A stretch of DNA of 64,000 nucleotides, from assembly GCA_023678885.1 (NCBI GenBank), contig CM042962.1:17498336-17562335 (forward strand). Direction: 5' to 3'. How positions within the stretch are numbered: position 1 is the stretch's first letter; the number at the start of each line of letters is the position of its first letter. Below are positions 9,865 to 19,780 of this stretch, piece after piece. The translations under genes were made by a program, and so were the position numbers. This stretch comes from Pogostemon cablin. Its lineage: Eukaryota > Streptophyta > Magnoliopsida > Lamiales > Lamiaceae. The notes under the pieces are model-generated. The model was given only the letters and a program-made list of their open reading frames with translations, was not told the origin of the DNA and ran no database searches.

Positions 9865-11346
9865 ATGCTCACTAGATCAAAGACAGGTGAATTAGTACCT
9901 TATAATCCAGAGATCGGAGCATCGTCGATGAAGAAAAAGAAGAAGAATAAGAACAAGAACAAGAAAGTAGACCAAACTGAAGCTCTTGATTTAGGAGTTG
10001 AAGTTGACGTGCTGAATTCGTAAACAATTGAAGCTGCAACCGAAGATAACTTGGAAGTAGAGATAGTTAACATGGCAGCGAATCCTTATACACTTACCAT
10101 CTATGAAGTCTTTAAGAACAACGGAGGGGGCAATGCTGGGTTGTTAGGGGCAAGAGGGACCGGAGCCGATTTCGATTTACATCATGCTCTTATCACCATG
10201 ATCGAAAGGAGCCCCTTCTCTGGGGGAACATTCGAAGATCCTCAGCAACATCTAAATAAGTTCCTAGAGTATGCAAATACACAAAAAGATGCAGGAGCTC
10301 ATGAGGATACGAGGAAGATCGTATTATTTAAGTTCTCGCTAAATGAAAAAGTAAGAGATTGGTACGATAATCTTGATGCTACTGAATGTGATACATGGGA
10401 GAAGTTGAAAGTGAAATTCTTGGAGCGATACATGCCACCTTCAAAGGTGTTCAAGATGAAGCAAGAAATCAATCAATTTGCTATCCATGATAATGAGAAA
10501 TTTCATGAAGCTTAGGACAGGTTCAAGGACATGCTTCGTAACTGTCCACAACATGGGCTATCTAAGGCTCAATATATCAGTATATTCTACAATGGGTTGG
10601 ATTGCAATTCTCGAGTGTTACTTGATGCTTCTTCTAATGGAGCATTGCTTACGAAGTCACCCATTGAGGCCGAGAAGCTTTTCAAGGATATTTCGATAAA
10701 TTCAAGAGATTAGCTGACTGATAGAGTGAGAGACACTTATGTCCTTGGAAAAGTAGCACAAGTTGAGCATACAATGACGATGTCTAGAAGAGATGATGAG
10801 ATCGTCTCTAGCTTGGCTAACATTAGTAAGTTACTAGAGTCTCAGCAAAAGCAGATCACTGATTTATCTTAGAGAGTACCAATGATGCAGCAGGATGGTG
10901 GCTATGAAGGAGCTAGTCAATAGGAGATCGAGGAGGCAAACTACACCATGGGTCAAAGTATTCAAGGAACTAGGTACCCGAATCAAGAAAACCAGAATTA
11001 TCAGGGGAATTACAACAACCGTGGTCTCCCGGGTAATTACGAACAATCAAGAAGGCTGAAGTTTTCATGGAGCAATCCGAATAATGCGGTGCAGCCTCCT
11101 ATTGGTGTTGATCCAGGAGCAAAGGTGGAAGAAGGGAAGCCTGACTTAGAGGATACGGTGAACAGGTACATGGCGAGGAATGATGCAAGAGTAGACCGTC
11201 TTGAGGCTAAGTTAGAGAAGAAGATTGATGATAATCATAAGGACTTGTCTACACAAGTGAAAGACCTTACGTTGTTGATGGGAGAGATGGCTGAGAATGT
11301 AAACAAATTGACTCAAACTATTGAGAAAGGGAAGTTTTCATCTTAA
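9865..11346 (+). pseudogene. Gag of element B (Athila type), broken
   Basis: This region encodes the capsid polyprotein. The ATG at 9865 gives MLTRSK, followed by a Lys/Asn-rich run, and sits just after an acceptor-like TTTTTCTTAG. The core begins near 10080, with the recognisable blocks ERSPFSGG, FKFSLNEKVRDWYDNL, LERYMPPSKVFKMKQ and FKDMLRNCPQHGL. A coiled-coil (RLEAKLEKKIDDNHKDL) and the ITLRSG terminus follow. Stops replace expected Gln or Trp at 10021-10023 (TAA), 10513-10515 (TAG), 10711-10713 (TAG), 10870-10872 (TAG), 10921-10923 (TAG) and 11344-11346 (TAA). Almost all fit C-to-T or G-to-A change. Confidence 0.85.
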
Positions 11347-11454
11347 AGTATTGAGAATCCAAAGTCTTGCCACGCCATCACGTTGAGGTCGGGAACGCAA
11401 TATGAAGGTCCGATGATGCCGGCAAGTGAAATCAAAGGGAACAGAGCAGTTACT

Positions 11455-11920
11455 CATCTAGATAGGAGTTGCTCGATCAGACCATCTGGTCGAGCAGAGG
11501 TCGAACCACTTCCGAAGAAACAGAATTACGATACTCTATTTTCTAATCATCCGTTCAACCAGCACAACACCGTTCGACCAAACCACCCAGGTCGAACGGA
11601 GATCGAACAATAGCAGTGTGACAAGAGTTTGCGATCAGGGAATCTGTTCGACTAAAACCAATATGTTTGACCAAACTATCTTGGTTGAGCAGAGGTCGAG
11701 CAAAATGTTCAGGAACAGAGTATGCGATCAGACCCAACTGCTTCTGCGGGCAAAGCGTGTGTTCTTTCCCTTCCTTGGGGCATCTTTGCTTTCTAGTCGA
11801 AATTCCTACTTAGAGTCAGTTAAAGGTCAATCTGACCCTCATCCAGTTCCTAGTTGCTCGACTAAAATCTATCTGTTTGACTAAACCATCTCGGTCGAAC
11901 GGAGGTCGAGCAGCACAACT
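11455..11920 (+). repeat. Hairpin array inside the gag-protease linker of element B
   Basis: TCGACC/GGTCGA inverted repeats occur here too. Examples are TGCTCGATCAG with CTGGTCGAGCA near 11469-11495, GTTCGACC with GGTCGAAC near 11573-11600, and clusters near 11645-11700 and 11855-11910. The 11573 unit is nearly the same as the LTR unit at 8329 (ACCACCCAGGTCGAA in both). The array lies where the protein should be an unstructured linker and breaks its frame in places. Confidence 0.75.
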
Positions 11921-11979
11921 CAGAGTCTAATTCGATACCGAATGTGACACCTGTTGATTGGAATACTCCAGCTACATCT

Positions 11980-13080
11980 CGAGAGCAGAATACCAAGCTT
12001 ACAGTAGTAGAAAAGAAGTGGAAAAGAGCTAAAAGATTAGAGCCGAGAAGGATAAAGCGGAGAAGGTTGAACATGATGAATGGGGGATACCTAAAACAAA
12101 GATACCTCCGTCATTTCCTCTCAAGCTAGTTTAGAGGGGATTAGAGGAAAAGTTCAAGAAATTTTCTGAGATCATAAACAAAATAAGCTTGAACATTCCT
12201 TTCTCTGAAGCAATAATGGAGATGTCGTATTATAGCCGCTTTCTGAAGGATATTCTTTTGAAGAAGAGAAGCTTGAATGGAATTGAAATGGTGAATTTGT
12301 CTGAGAACTGCAGCTCGATCATTCAAAGTAAGCTGCCAGCTAAGCTAAAGAATCTGGGAAGCTTAACAATTTTATGTGAAATTGGAAAGGAGTCGGCAAG
12401 TCGAGCCTTGTGTGACTTGGGGCAAGCATCAACTTGATGTCGTTGTCCACTTTTAAAAGGCTTGTTTTGGGGAGTTAACTCCCACATCGGTGGCTTTGCA
12501 GCTAGCGGATAGTTCTATGACCTTTCCAAAAAGTGTGATTGAAAACGTTCTCGTCAAAGTAGAAAAGCTTGTCTTTCCTGTGGACTTTCTTGTGCTTGAG
12601 ATGGAAGACGACAAGGATAATGTTCCCCTGATCTTAGGGAGACCATTCCTTGCGACTGCTGGAGCTTTGATAGATGTGCAAAGGGGTGAGCTACGGTTGA
12701 GGATGGATAAATAAGAGGTTTTATTTAAGCTTGACAAAGCAATGAAGATGCCAATGGAGATGCAGTGTCACAGTATTGATGTGGTGGAGGAGATTGTTAA
12801 TGAAAACAAGTCTTTGATTCTCTCTAAGGATCCTTTTGAGACATGCTTGATGGAGTCTCTTACTTTTCCCACTACGGAGCTAGATGAGCTTTCCAATGAG
12901 GTATGTATTAAATTTCTTAAAAACTTTTTTGCTTTGGGTGATGACAGGTATGAATCGCAAAAGACAAAGGTTGAAGAGGTCAGGTGGACGAGGAAGTACT
13001 TACCTTTGGACAGAGAGAGTGCACCTCAAGAAGAGAAGAAAGAGTTGAAACCGCTACCGGAACACTTGAAGTATGCTTAT
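11980..13080 (+). pseudogene. Aspartic protease region of element B, frameshifted
   Basis: This retropepsin-type domain would process Gag-Pol. Upstream conserved blocks are MEMSYYSRFLKDILLKKRSL and CSSIIQSKLPAKLKN. The active site is at about 12412-12445, where DLG-ASINLMS is split by a missing G after GACTTGGGG. A second indel near 12465-12475 returns the frame to PTSVALQLADSS. VDFLVLEMEDDKDNV and ILGRPFLATAGALID follow, then a TAA at 12712-12714. The KPLPEHLKYAYLGDN linker near 13040-13090 leads into RT, as in element A. Confidence 0.82.
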
Positions 13081-14590
13081 CTTGGTGACAATGAAAAATA
13101 TCCGGTAATTGTATCTTCTTCTCTTGATGATGATCAACTTGAGGAATTGTTAGATGTGCTTAGGAAATATAAGTCTATGATCGGTTGGTCTCTAGATGAT
13201 TTAAAAGATATTAGTCCTTCATATTACATGCATAGAATAAGATTGTTAGATGAGGCCAAGAGTAGCATTCAGAATCAGCGGAGAGTGAATCCTACGATTC
13301 AAGAAGTGATTAGGAAGCAAATCCTAATGTGGCTAGATGTTGGGATTATTTATCCTATTACTGATAGTCCCCATGTGAGTCCATTGCATGTTGTTGCTAA
13401 AAAGGGGGCATGACTATTGTGAAAGCCGAAAATGGTAAGACTTTAGCCACGAGGATTCCTACAGGATGGCGTATGTGTACAGATTACAGGAAACTGAATG
13501 AGAATACATGCAAAGACCATTTTCCCCTTCCTTTCATGGATCAAATGCTTGATCGTCTTGCAGGGTATGAGTATTATTGTTTCTTGGATGGGTACTCGGG
13601 TTATAATCAAATCATGATTGCACCTGAGGATCAAGAAAAAATTACTTTTACTTGCCCATATAGAACATTTGCCTTTAGAAAGATGCCTTTTGGATTATGT
13701 AATGGGCCAGCTACATTTTAACGTTGCATAGCCATATTTGATGGGTAGATAGAAAAGATCATTGAGGTGTTTATGGATGATTTTTCTGTATTTGGTTCCT
13801 CTTTTGATGTTTGTTTATCTAACCTTGCTATTGTTTTGAAGAGATGCCAAGAAATTAATCTTGTCTTGAATTGGGAGAAGTGCCACTTCATGGTAAGGGA
13901 TAAGATTGTTCTTAGCCATCATATTTTGGCCAAGGGATTGCAGGTGGAAAGAGCAAAGGTGGTGGCAATTGAGAAGCTTCCTCCACCTACGAATGAGAAG
14001 GGAGTGCGGTCTTTCCTTGGACATGCCAGTTTTTATAGAAGATTCATAAGACTTCTCAAAATACTCCAAGCCATTATATCATTTACTTGAAAATGATGTG
14101 CCTTTTGTTTTTGATCAAGAGTGTCTAACAGCTTTTCAGGTTTTAAATGAGGCGCTTATTACTGTACCTATCTTGATCACACTAGATTGGACTCATCCGT
14201 TTGTACTTATGTGTGATGCGAGTGATTTAGCACTTGGAGTGGTATTTGGGCAGTTGAAGGATAAGAAGTTCTGCTTCATTTACTATGCGAGTAAGACTTT
14301 TGATGCGGTACAAAAGAACTACACGGTGACTGAAAAGGTGTTTCTTGATGTGGTGTACGCATTCAATAAGTTTCGACAGTATTTGGTTGGCATGAAGACT
14401 ATAGTGTACGCGGATCACTCTGCGATTTGGTACTTGATGGAGAAGAAGGAAACTAAGTCAAGGATCATTAGATGGATTCTTCTTCTGTAGGAGTTCAATA
14501 TAGAGATTCGAGATAAGAAAGGTACGAAAAACGTTTTGGCGGATCACCTATCAAGGTTGGAGACAAGGGAGCACTGTGATGATTCTTTCT
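13081..14590 (+). pseudogene. Reverse transcriptase and RNase H of element B, broken
   Basis: This part copies element RNA into DNA and degrades the RNA strand. The RT blocks are IGWSLDDLKDISP, SPLHVVAKKG, GWRMCTDYRKLNENT, FLDGYSGYNQI (first catalytic Asp), FAFRKMPFGLCNGPATF and the YLDD-box variant FMDDFSVFGSS near 13772. Connection motifs are LNWEKCHF and SFLGHASFYRRFI. RNase H has CDASDLALG, YYASKTF, TEKVFLDVVYAF and YADHSAIWYLM. Breaks are a TGA read-through problem at about 13409-13412 (frameshift), TAA at 13719-13721 (Gln expected; the same codon is TAA in element A), TAG at 13747-13749, a frameshift near 14060 and TAG at 14488-14490 (Gln expected). Confidence 0.9.
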
Positions 14591-15965
14591 AATACATAGA
14601 AGAGATGTTCCCTGATGAGAAGATCATGGCGGTGTTTGTTGAAGGGGCTGAAAGAGCATGTGTAGTGGCTGCCCAAGGGATTGATCCATGGTATGCGGAT
14701 TATATAAATTACATTGTCGTAGGTGAAATTCCAAGAGATCTCAACCGATATCAACTCGCGAAATTCAAGAGGGATGTTGAGACATGTATATGGTATGATC
14801 CGTTTGTCTACAAGATATGTATAGATTCCATAGTCCGTAGGTGTGTGCCTGAGATGGAGATGGAGAGCGTTCTTTATTTTTGCCATGCACAGCCTAACAG
14901 GGGGCACTTTGGAGCTCAAAAGACGGCAGCGAAGGTACTTCAATCTGCTCTTTATTGGCCTACCTTGTTTAAAGATTGTGAGACCTATATGCATCATGCG
15001 ATAGATGTCAAAAGATGGGGAACATAAGTCGAAGAGATGAGATGTCACTTCAGCTAAGCATTGTTGTTGAGATCTTCGATGTATGGGTGATCGATTTTAT
15101 GGGGCCTTTTCCTCTATCTAATGGATTTCTTTACATCCTCTTAGCAGTGGATTATGCTTCTAAGTGGGTGGAAGTCATTCTGACTCGCGTGAATGATTCA
15201 AGGACTGTTTTATCTTTCTTGAAGAAATATATCTTTGCCCGTTATGGAGTTCCTAGAGCACTAGTGAGTGATGGAAATACTCACTTCGTTAATAAACTTC
15301 TTGAAAAGGTGCTTATGGATTATGGAGTCAAGCATAGGGTTACTACACCCTATCACCCTCAAGCGAATGGGCAAGCTGAAGTTTCCAACCGATAAGTGAA
15401 GCAAATATTGAAGAAGGTAGTCGGAACCAATAGGAAGGATTAGGCAACGAAGCTCGATGATGTTTTGTGGGGGTTCCGGACTGCTTATAAGACGGTGTTG
15501 GATATATCATTGTACCAAATTATCTCTGGAAACCCGTGTCACTTGCCGGTAGAGATTCAGCACAAAGCTTTTTGGGCATTGAGAAGTTTGAACTTGTCCT
15601 TAATGGATCAAAAGGAGTTAAGAATAACTCGTATTAATCAATTGGATGAGTTCCGAAATCATGCTTACAAGAACTCGGAGATCTACAAGGAGAGAATGAA
15701 GAAATGGCATGACTCGAAGATCTCATACAAGGAGTTCAAGCAAGGTGATGAGGTATTACTTTTTAACTCTCGCTTGAAGCTCTTCGCAAGAAAATTGAAG
15801 TCGAAGTGGACGGGGCCGTTCATTATCCATAGAGCCTGAGGAGGGGGAGTTTTGAGCTTATGGACAAAGATGGAGACATCATAACGGCGAATGGGCATCG
15901 TTTGAAGCATTACAAGTCGCCGGATGATGCTTGTGTCATCTTTGAAGATACCTTGCACTAGATTG
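14590..15965 (+). pseudogene. Integrase of element B, broken
   Basis: This enzyme inserts the cDNA. The zinc-binding HHCC domain has CHAQPNRGHFGAQKT, then CDRCQ in a shifted frame near 15000, so a one-base indel lies just upstream. The catalytic core has DVWVIDFMGPFP (first Asp), LAVDYASKWVE, LVSDGNTHF (second Asp) and GQAEVSNR (Glu). It is followed by TAA at 15393-15395 (Gln expected) and TAG at 15441-15443 (Trp expected; this codon is TGA in A). The C-terminal part has FNSRLKLFARKLKSKWTGPF, and similarity ends near 15960. Confidence 0.88.
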
Positions 15966-16133
15966 GTACCGTCGTGACTCTTCAACGTTAAACATGAGTG
16001 CCTGTTGGGGGCTTTCCCTCCCGTTTTATTACTTTAATTTCATTGGTGTGTGTAAGAAATTTTTATATTTGACGTGCTTATCATTCGGAAATTACATCTC
16101 TTCACAAACTTAGTTTTGATTATAGTTTCTACT

Positions 16134-16145
16134 AAGTTTGGGGGG
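16134..16145 (+). promoter_or_regulatory. Internal polypurine-tract-like site, element B
   Basis: AAGTTTGGGGGG is followed by TGTGATG. This is nearly the same as the true 3' PPT/LTR junctions of these elements (AAGTTTGGGGGTG then TGATGAG in A). The preceding TTCACAAACTTAG is shared with the equivalent sites in A and C. It could prime internal plus-strand synthesis or be a relic of an LTR junction. Confidence 0.6.
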
Positions 16146-16469
16146 TGTGATGTACTTACCTTATCATAGCACGTAGAATATGATCTTTTCTTTGTAACGT
16201 TTGCTATGGGAGTTGATTTTTTGCAGTATATTAAAACTTTAATCGATTTTGATGCATCGATTTTTTTACAATTTGCCTAGTGTTTAGTGGTGTTTTGTTG
16301 TATTTTTAGTGTAATTACGGAGTTACACTGGATGTTATATGGTTTTAAAGAGTTTCTCTAGCTTAATTTTTGGATATCTTGATACTTGATGTTGTCTTAG
16401 AGTTGAATGTTGCAGGGAGATACGAGAAGGGTACAAAGTTTAGTAAAGTTTGAGGTTGTTTGAATTTTA

Positions 16470-17115
16470 GAAGAGCTATTCGACCAAGGCTATTTGATCG
16501 AGCAATGGTCGAACGAAATGCATAATTCTTCCAGAGAGGTTGTTTGACTTGAGCATTGCAGCTCGACCAAGATGTTGTAGTTGAGCAACGGTCGAGCAAA
16601 GTGAGCACAACTTACAGAGACTTTGTTCGACCAAGTAGTGGTTGCTCGACCAGGAGTGTGAAGTCGAACAATGGTTGAGCAGGATAGAGGAGAACAGGGG
16701 GTACGACGAGGTAGGTTACTCGACGTCCAACACCTATTCGACCAACTAATGTAGGTTGAACAGATGTCGAGCAAAATGTACAAAATGTCCAGAAAGGTTG
16801 TTCGACTTCAACTGTGTTGTTCGACGAAGGAGTTTAAGTCGAGCAATGGTCAAACAAAGTGAGCAAAACTTACAGAGACTTTGTTCAACTAAACATGGGT
16901 TACTCGACCCAGACTTGGAAGTCGAGCGGAGGTCGAGCAAGTCAGGACAAAATAGAGACTCGATTACACGCATTGCTCCACTTACACATGCTATTCGACC
17001 ACAAATTGTAGGTCGAACGAAGGTCGAGCTAGGTAATTTCAAGGGTCAGATCTTGGTCATTCGACTTACGGACCATGTTCGACCATGCCTCACAAGTCGA
17101 ACTGCAGTCGAACGG
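16470..17115 (+). repeat. Hairpin array in the pol-env spacer of element B
   Basis: At least eight TCGAC/GTCGA inverted pairs occur, such as ATTCGACC with GGTCGAACG near 16478-16515 and ATTCGACC with GGTCGAACG near 16993-17021. Between them, linkers at 16591-16631 and 16850-16890 (CAAAGTGAGCA, AACTTACAGAGACTTTG, TTC) match the LTR linkers at 8463-8500 and 23430-23465. The array is thus homologous to the LTR array of the same element, not merely similar in style. Confidence 0.85.
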
Positions 17116-17357
17116 TGTCTGGAGCAGTTTTAAAAATGTATAATTTCATTTCGTTCGATACAAAACCATCACCCTTTCTCGAGCACCATTTCTAAACTGT
17201 AAGTTCTTCCTCTTAACCTCTTTTCTTTACCTAAGTCTTTCCTCCCACACACTTCACATCCGAATTCGAGAGTTTGCAAGATCCAATCTCGGGTTTTCAC
17301 TCGAATCTTGAAGAAATTTCACTCTCATTCACCACACATGTACCATGTTCGGCAAAG

Positions 17358-17891
17358 GTATATTTTCTCTCAATATTGATTCTCGAATTTCATTGTGGAT
17401 GATTGTTCAAGATTTAGTGAGTGGAGTTCACTTAGTTTGGGTAGGTTTGATTGTTGAATTGCTTGAATTTTTATCCAGCATTGCATTCGAAATTTTCTTG
17501 AATTGTGCTTCGTTGAATTGTGAAATACTCATGAAATTAATATTGTATGAAGCATGAGCTTGAGTTTAATTTGCAAATTATACATATGGGTTCATTGAAT
17601 TTGGGTGATTTTATGGTGCAATTAAGGGTAGAAGTTGAGCATGTTTCAAGTGTTGACTTGGTGAAAGTTGGAGTTGATTTGATATTATGTTTGCGTGGAG
17701 TAGTGTTAGATTAATTTGATCTTGATATTCTTGATTGAAAGTATTGGTTTAGACTTCAATTGTGATTGATAGACACTTGAAATTGAGTTGAATCGGATAC
17801 ATGAATTTGAAGTCTTGAGTAGGATTCATGTTAGACATAGGCTTGGTATTGTTATCTCTTTTTGTTGCGTATTGAAGTATAACTTTTGTAG
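17358..17891 (+). other. Candidate intron before the env-position ORF of element B
   Basis: The donor is AAAG|GTATAT and the acceptor is CTTTTGTAG|G. Joining them puts the upstream ATG (17345) in the same frame as the downstream ORF. C has an intron-like segment at the same place (58335-58981), as does A (28402-29138). No transcript data are available here. Confidence 0.5.
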
Positions 17892-18432
17892 GATAAGAGA
17901 GTGCTTCTTCTTCGAAGAGGAAGGGAAATAAGTCACCTCCATTGGGGGAGTTAGTCAAGAAAATTAAGATGGATAAAAGGAAGCCAGATAAAAGAAAAAT
18001 GCCAGCGGATTTTGGGATCAAGATTGGCGATTGGGAAGAGAAATGGGAGCTGTGGAATGCAATCTCTCTAAAGATCAGAAGGACGAGGTATCAAGATGAT
18101 CGTGTCATGATGGACATGAACATCATCAACGACATTCGTTAGATGTTTAATCAAGCGGGCATAGCAAGATTCATGGAGATGAAGAGGGAGTCTTACTTTC
18201 ACATTACTGCGGAGGTTTTATGCACGCTGACAGTTGAGCGTGGTGACGGATATCTTCCTTATGGTATTTGGATGCGAATAGGTGGACAGGAGCAGACGAT
18301 GTGGGCTCGAGAGTTTAATGAGATAATTGGCTATGAGAATGTGGTTGGAACGGAGAGTGATGCTTTTAGGCCAAACGAGTTTTGCAGAGCTATCACGGAG
18401 AGGCGAGAAGATTATATATAATATCTTAGTTC

Positions 18433-18655
18433 AACTAGATTTTTTTTAGAAAGCCCAAAACCTATTTATTTATTTTTATAGCCCAAAAGGCCAGCCCAAT
18501 TAAGCCCAACTAGATTTTTTTTAGAAAGCCCAAAACCTATTTATTTATTTTTATAGCCCAAAAGGCCAGCCCAATTAAGCCCAACTAGATTTTTTTAGAA
18601 AGCCCAAACTTATTTATTTATTTATTTTGTTGCCCAAAGTTTCAGCCCACTTAAA
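18433..18655. repeat. 75-bp tandem repeat inside the solo LTR
   Basis: AACTAGATTTTTTT begins at 18433, 18508 and 18583. The first two units are nearly identical and the third is decayed. Each holds AGAAAGCCCAAA, an ATTT run and CAGCCCAATTAAGCCC. Confidence 0.9.
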
Positions 18656-19643
18656 TGGCCTGATATATAATTAGTAAGGCTAAAGTTAAAAAAAAAAAAA
18701 AGAGAAGAACGGGAGAAGAAAAGCAAAAGAGGGGAAAGAAAAGAGTGAAGAGGAGAAACTCTTGTTGATCAAATTCTCCCTTACAACCCTCATCCTAGGT
18801 GGTTTCTAAGTTGTTTTGAGGTAAGTGGTGTGTGAATTAAGCTTCCTTCTTCCATGATTTTGTAATTTTGTGGGGTTTTTCTTTTTGGTATGTGGGTAAT
18901 TTGCAAACTGTTCGAACTGATTTTGACATAGCTATTACCCTTGAAAGTTTACAAACTTAATTTCTGTACGTATCTGAACTCGTTAGCTTTCCGTAGCCAC
19001 TTGAAACGCCTCAATCCGATTATTCTACAATTAGTTATGATTTTTCTCGTAAACTGCCGCTAGCTGGAAAATTTCAGAATTTTTATGTCGAATTCAAACT
19101 TATTTTTTTATCGTTTCGTTTAGTTAATGTATTGAAACGGTTATATGGGATTGGGAACTGATGTTAAGGAGTTACATGTCATTTTTATTTAATATCGACT
19201 CGTTCGAACTCGATTAGGATTTGTTTTTAGCAATGAAAGGAATGTTAACGCTAATAGTTAGTTATATTTAATTTGTCTTTAATTGCTCATCTCCTTTCTA
19301 GGTAAAGAACCATCGACGAAGGGCAAGGGACCGACTTCAGATTCCGGAGAGAGTTAATCACTTCCTTGTGAGTTGATAATTCGGGAACGCCTTCTCTTAT
19401 GGGAAGTGTGGACCCTCGATAAATGTGCATTTATTTTAGTTTTAGTTAATTGATAAGAAAATTATTTGGTATTATGTTATGTGGTAAAGAGCCTGATTGG
19501 CTCGATTGCTCTGGTTAGAGTCATGTTAGCCATTTTATGAGTATTATTGATTTCTGGTTATTCTTGTGTGCCAATTAAGACTCTAACTTGAGTCGTTTTT
19601 CATCTTATGATGCACATGCATATGTATGCCTGGTACCAAGGTT

Positions 19644-19780
19644 AAGTAGCCCGAATTGGTCACGGTTCGGGTGAGTTGGAGCGACATTGATTAAGTAGCC
19701 CGAATTGTCGCGGTTCGGGTGAGTTAGAGTGACAACCAAGTTGCCCGTGATTGGCAAACCTGGGTGAGTTAGACTAACGG
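19644..19780. repeat. ~47-bp imperfect tandem repeat inside the solo LTR
   Basis: Three units start at 19644, 19693 and 19738. They share AAGTAGCCCGAATTG, CGGTTCGGGTGAGTT and (T)GGAG/AGAGTGAC. The third unit is more diverged. Confidence 0.8.
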
